In this document: positions 7,801-9,439 of the stretch, in pieces
Layout of the letters: each line of letters starts with the position of its first letter
Numbering within the stretch: position 1 is the stretch's first letter
Assembly: GCA_035534835.1 (NCBI GenBank)
Contig: DATLRE010000152.1
Coordinates: 1 to 9,439 of the forward strand
DNA from: Bog-756 sp035534835
GTDB lineage: Bacteria; Actinomycetota; Acidimicrobiia; Acidimicrobiales; RAAP-2
Length of the DNA: 9,439 nt
Reading direction: 5' to 3'
The notes under the pieces: generated by a model
Told to the model about the DNA's origin: nothing
The model's database searches: none
What the model saw: only the letters and a program-made list of their open reading frames with translations
Made by a program: the position numbers and the translations under genes

Positions 7801-9438
7801 TGCCGGGACCTGAGTGGCCCATATTGCCCACGTGGCCCCGCCGTCCGTGCTCGCCCACGCCCAGGGCACCAAGTTGGACCCGCCGTTCCCCACGATCACG
7901 CAGTAGCCGGTGGAGGTGCACGACAGGGCTGACAGGTCCGTATGCCACCACATCAGAGGCACGTCCGACCAGCTCGAACCGCCGTCGGTCGAGCGGATGA
8001 CGGCGCTCCCGGCCATCCAGTCTCCCTTTGCGATGGCGACGCAGTCGGTCGTCGACGGGCAGGCGATCCCGGTGTACCCGCCCGCCATCGCCACGGTCTG
8101 GTTCTCGACCCGCCACGAGTCGCCCCCGTCGGTCGAACCGAGGATCTGGTTGCCGGCGATGGCCAGGCACAGCGTGGTCGACGGGCAGGCTGTCTCCGAG
8201 ATGGCGTTGGTGCCGGCGGGGAGGGTCTGGGCCGACCAGTTCGCCCCGCTGTCGGTCGTCCCCACGATCTGCCCGAAGTAGGCCGACCCGTTCGGCGTCG
8301 GATATGTCTCCGTGGCCACGGCCTCGCACGTCGTGGCCGAGCCGCAGGCGACGCCGCCCACGGGCGCCGTGCCGCCGGGGAACCCGCCACTCCCGAACGT
8401 CTGGCCCCCGTTGGTCGAGGTCAGGACCTGCCCCTCGTAGTCCGTGGTCCCGGGCATGTTCTGGTACGTCTCGGCAAGGTAGCAGTTGGCGGTCGACGGG
8501 CAGGTGACCGCGGGGTACGTGTCCCCGGCGGTCAGGGCCGCCACCGCAGACCACGTGGACCCGTCGGTGGTCACCGACGTCTCCGGGTTGAAGGTGCCGG
8601 TGTCGTACCCCTCGACGACGCAGTGGGTGGCGTCACCGCAGCCGACGATCTGGGGGTACAGGCCCGACGGTAGCGCCTCAGCCCCCCACGACGAGCCGCC
8701 GTTCGTGGTGTGCAGCAGGAACCCGCCCGTGGACACCGAGAAGCAGGTGGTCGTCGTCGGGCAGTCGACACCGGCGAGCGCGCTACCGTTGTAGGAGGTC
8801 GAAAGGGCATCGGTCGTCCAGGTGGTGCCGCCGTCGGTGGTCACCGCGAACCCGTAGGTGGGAGCGGTCGAGATCTCCTCGGGCACGACGCAGGTCGACG
8901 CGGTCGGACACGAGATCGCCGGCCCGTACTGGCCCGTGATGGGGTTGGGTGCCGAAGCGGCCACCCAGTTGGCGCCGCCGTCGGTGGTCTCGATGAGGAG
9001 CGAATGGTTGATCGCGTTGGTGCCGGTGACGAAGCACACCGAGGTCGACGGGCACGAGATGGCCGTGAGCGTGTTGACCCCGAGCCCGCCCGGCAGCGTC
9101 GTGTCCGTCCAGGTGGTGCCGCCGTTCACCGTCTGGGCGATGAACCTCGTCGCCGACGGGGAGCCCCCCTGGTTCACGTCTCCGATGGCGAAGCACACCG
9201 AGGCACTGGGGCACGCCACCGTGGCGGCACCGTTGGCGGGGTGGGCAACGGGCGCGAACGCCGGGACCCGGTCCAGGCTGACCTGCCAACCGGCGGTCGT
9301 GGCCCCGGCGGGTTGTGCCTGCAGGCCGAGTGCACCGGCCACCACGCCCAGGAATAGCAGGACGGCCGAGGCCGCGACCGCGCTCCGTCGCCCGGTGCGG
9401 GCCCGACTGGAGAATTCCGGCCCCTGCCGGTGGTGCAC
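4885..9438 (-). CDS. Large secreted multidomain surface protein (beta-propeller, He_PIG, FN3, Big_3-like repeats)
   Basis: The frame encodes 1517 residues from a GTG on the window edge, so the true start may lie just outside. Residues 12-46 form a signal peptide: RARTGRR, a hydrophobic stretch (SAVAASAVLLFLGVVAGALGL), then PAGA as likely cleavage site. Residues about 47-730 hold about a dozen Asp-box/BNR motifs (TTDGGTTW, STDGGSSW and variants) with a Cys pair such as CPSTSVC in nearly every blade, predicting one or two beta-propellers. Then follow a He_PIG putative Ig domain (about 732-818), a fibronectin III domain (about 820-916), four Big_3-like Ig repeats (about 917-1285), a Pro/Ser/Thr linker, a region with YWNGTRWVAFAPL (about 1325-1430) and two 42-residue GYWLVASDGG repeats (1437-1517). 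No catalytic residues, LPXTG or C-terminal membrane anchor are seen. BNR propellers are often annotated as sialidase or Ycf48-like; neither activity is supported. An adhesive or surface-coat role is inference. Confidence 0.88.
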   Translation of the reverse strand: MHHRQGPEFSSRARTGRRSAVAASAVLLFLGVVAGALGLQAQPAGATTAGWQVSLDRVPAFAPVAHPANGAATVACPSASVCFAIGDVNQGGSPSATRFIAQTVNGGTTWTDTTLPGGLGVNTLTAISCPSTSVCFVTGTNAINHSLLIETTDGGANWVAASAPNPITGQYGPAISCPTASTCVVPEEISTAPTYGFAVTTDGGTTWTTDALSTSYNGSALAGVDCPTTTTCFSVSTGGFLLHTTNGGSSWGAEALPSGLYPQIVGCGDATHCVVEGYDTGTFNPETSVTTDGSTWSAVAALTAGDTYPAVTCPSTANCYLAETYQNMPGTTDYEGQVLTSTNGGQTFGSGGFPGGTAPVGGVACGSATTCEAVATETYPTPNGSAYFGQIVGTTDSGANWSAQTLPAGTNAISETACPSTTLCLAIAGNQILGSTDGGDSWRVENQTVAMAGGYTGIACPSTTDCVAIAKGDWMAGSAVIRSTDGGSSWSDVPLMWWHTDLSALSCTSTGYCVIVGNGGSNLVPWAWASTDGGATWAIWATQVPAPANAAPPTTLACAGTDCTAVLTDPSTGLPAVVSSISSGDWHASTLPSGWATTNPGAPAPRISSISCPSTTFCMAVGEDNQANFGVLTSTNGGVAWTALTVDPAFWSDLAFAVDCVDASNCQVVGLGTALTTTDGGTTWANVSTPASAATAGLISLSCVTASYCFAGGSNGTQGGAYILGLGFSPPVVITTTSLPGATYGAAYTSGVGATGGSTPYTWSISAGALPGGVTLDPSSGAISGVPTAAGTFDFTVKATDSSSPAKSATQPLSITVAPIVPDPPTGVSGTPGNGRVALTWSAPVGDGGSTVTDYKVVPFIGTIAQPVVDTGLTATSFTVPGLTNGTAYTFEVQAVNAVGGGTPSTASGPVTPTGPPTPSLSVATNPTPTAAAGSTVTYTATASGPAGTPTGPVAFTIGATTLCTATLSAGTGSCTASNAPAGTDTVTGSYPGDTNYSTATATTPLRVGYVTTTTPTASPSPTAFATSVTYGATVTSTSGTPTGTVAFTTGATALCTANLSAGTGSCTAADAPVGTDTVTATYSGDTTSLPGTGTTSLTLNRAPTTTTGSVSAATVDSGATVTYSSTVASPAGTPTGPVAFTIGATTLCTATLASGAASCTATNAPVGADTVTATYNGDTDFAASTGTTPLTVKTLSMTTATASPSPTDFGTSVTYGAAVASSPVTPTGTVTFTVGATTLCTATLAAGAASCTATDAPAGTDTVTAAYAGDAAVAGSSGTTTLVVQVPPPAPVPGTTSSQSGSSDTSTGTASATTGPVSASATGAGSLTVGAYTGNPTTGSISVAGATSTQFEDVAVGTGSSFRSVTVRICGVSANYQLDYWNGTRWVAFAPLSAQHYDPATGCVSVTVDATGTTPTIADLTGTPIAAVNLPGPSGKGYWLVASDGGIFAFGDAAFHGSTGAQHLNEPIVGMAATADKKGYWLVASDGGIFAFGDASFYGSTGALSLNKPIVGMASG
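4888..5130 (-). repeat. Two C-terminal 42-residue (126-base) repeats
   Basis: The protein ends in two copies with period 126 bases. Residues 1437-1478 begin KGYWLVASDGGIFAFGDAAF and residues 1479-1517 begin KGYWLVASDGGIFAFGDASF; the second is three residues short. Bases 4951-5004 and 5077-5130 are identical over 54 positions, including third codon positions, which points to recent duplication or gene conversion. I recall the same motif in exported actinobacterial proteins, especially Acidimicrobiia, often in longer arrays. No function is established to my knowledge. Confidence 0.9.
5580..6690 (-). repeat. Four tandem Big_3-like Ig repeats of about 92 residues
   Basis: Four units follow the fibronectin domain. 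Each has a TVTYTATAS-like strand, then GTPTGPVAFTIGATTLCTA, a Ser/Ala-rich turn, SCTA, APAGTDTVTASYSGD and a TTPLTV end. Each keeps two Cys separated by ten residues, which could form a disulfide. Bases 5981-6048 and 6536-6603 are identical for 68 positions, so units one and three exchanged sequence recently. Domains of this family are usual in stalks of bacterial surface and adhesin proteins. Confidence 0.85.
7245..9300 (-). repeat. Beta-propeller region: Asp-box blades with CxnC pairs
   Basis: About fourteen degenerate units of roughly 45-55 residues can be followed by eye. Each combines a Cys pair five residues apart (for example CPSASVC, CPSTSVC, CPTASTC, CPSTTFC; one unit has a shorter spacing) with a downstream S/T-x-D/N-GG-x-x-W Asp-box in most units. 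Asp-boxes lie on the turn of blades in sialidase, sortilin and Ycf48-type propellers. The unit count would fit two seven-bladed propellers, but the boundaries need a structure prediction. Confidence 0.75.
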
Positions 9439-9439
9439 G

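Noticed and set aside
7481..8554. Minus-strand open frame of about 357 codons in the propeller region
   Set aside because: Off-frame shadow with Arg/His/Gly bias; the main frame carries the regular Asp-boxes and Cys pairs.
4885..9438. Sialidase or Ycf48 photosystem assembly function for the secreted protein
   Set aside because: Asp-boxes are shared by many propellers; no catalytic residues of sialidases and no photosynthetic context are visible.

Overview
The window is GC-rich throughout and reads as chromosomal DNA of an actinobacterium. The best lineage clue is the C-terminal repeat of the large exported protein (KGYWLVASDGGIFAFGDA..., 42 residues), together with its Cys-paired propeller blades. 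From memory both are common in exported proteins of Acidimicrobiia and relatives. That assignment is inference; no rRNA or other marker is present.

Layout. (1) Positions 1-201 hold the 3' end of a plus-strand nucleotidyltransferase-like gene (MNT/AbiEii type). (2) Positions 202-1160 look like a decayed accessory patch: a hairpin at 244-265, the C-terminal piece of a second, minus-strand nucleotidyltransferase-like gene (about 284-531), and directly abutting it in another frame the N-terminal half of a tyrosine recombinase (about 531-1160) whose catalytic domain is missing. (3) Positions 1161-1371 are a non-coding upstream region with a near-perfect inverted repeat at 1180-1202. (4) Positions 1372-4857 encode a 1161-residue STAND-type regulator: N-terminal ATPase, long helical (TPR-like) middle, and C-terminal SARP-type DNA-binding plus BTAD module. 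(5) Converging on it with a 27-base gap is a minus-strand gene (4885-9438) for a roughly 1517-residue secreted protein: signal peptide, Asp-box/BNR-type beta-propeller region with a Cys pair in nearly every blade, a putative Ig (He_PIG) domain, a fibronectin type III domain, four Big_3-like Ig repeats, a carbohydrate-binding-like or linker region, and two copies of the 42-residue repeat. Its start lies on the window edge.

How the parts relate. The regulator and the surface protein converge, so they are not an operon, and nothing in the sequence shows that one controls the other. The nucleotidyltransferase and recombinase pieces suggest past insertion and deletion of a mobile or defence-type element beside the regulator. 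I see no tRNA, rRNA, CRISPR array, intact transposase or complete defence system. The strongest leads are the domain order of the regulator, the precise chimeric junction near 531, and the repeat architecture of the secreted protein.
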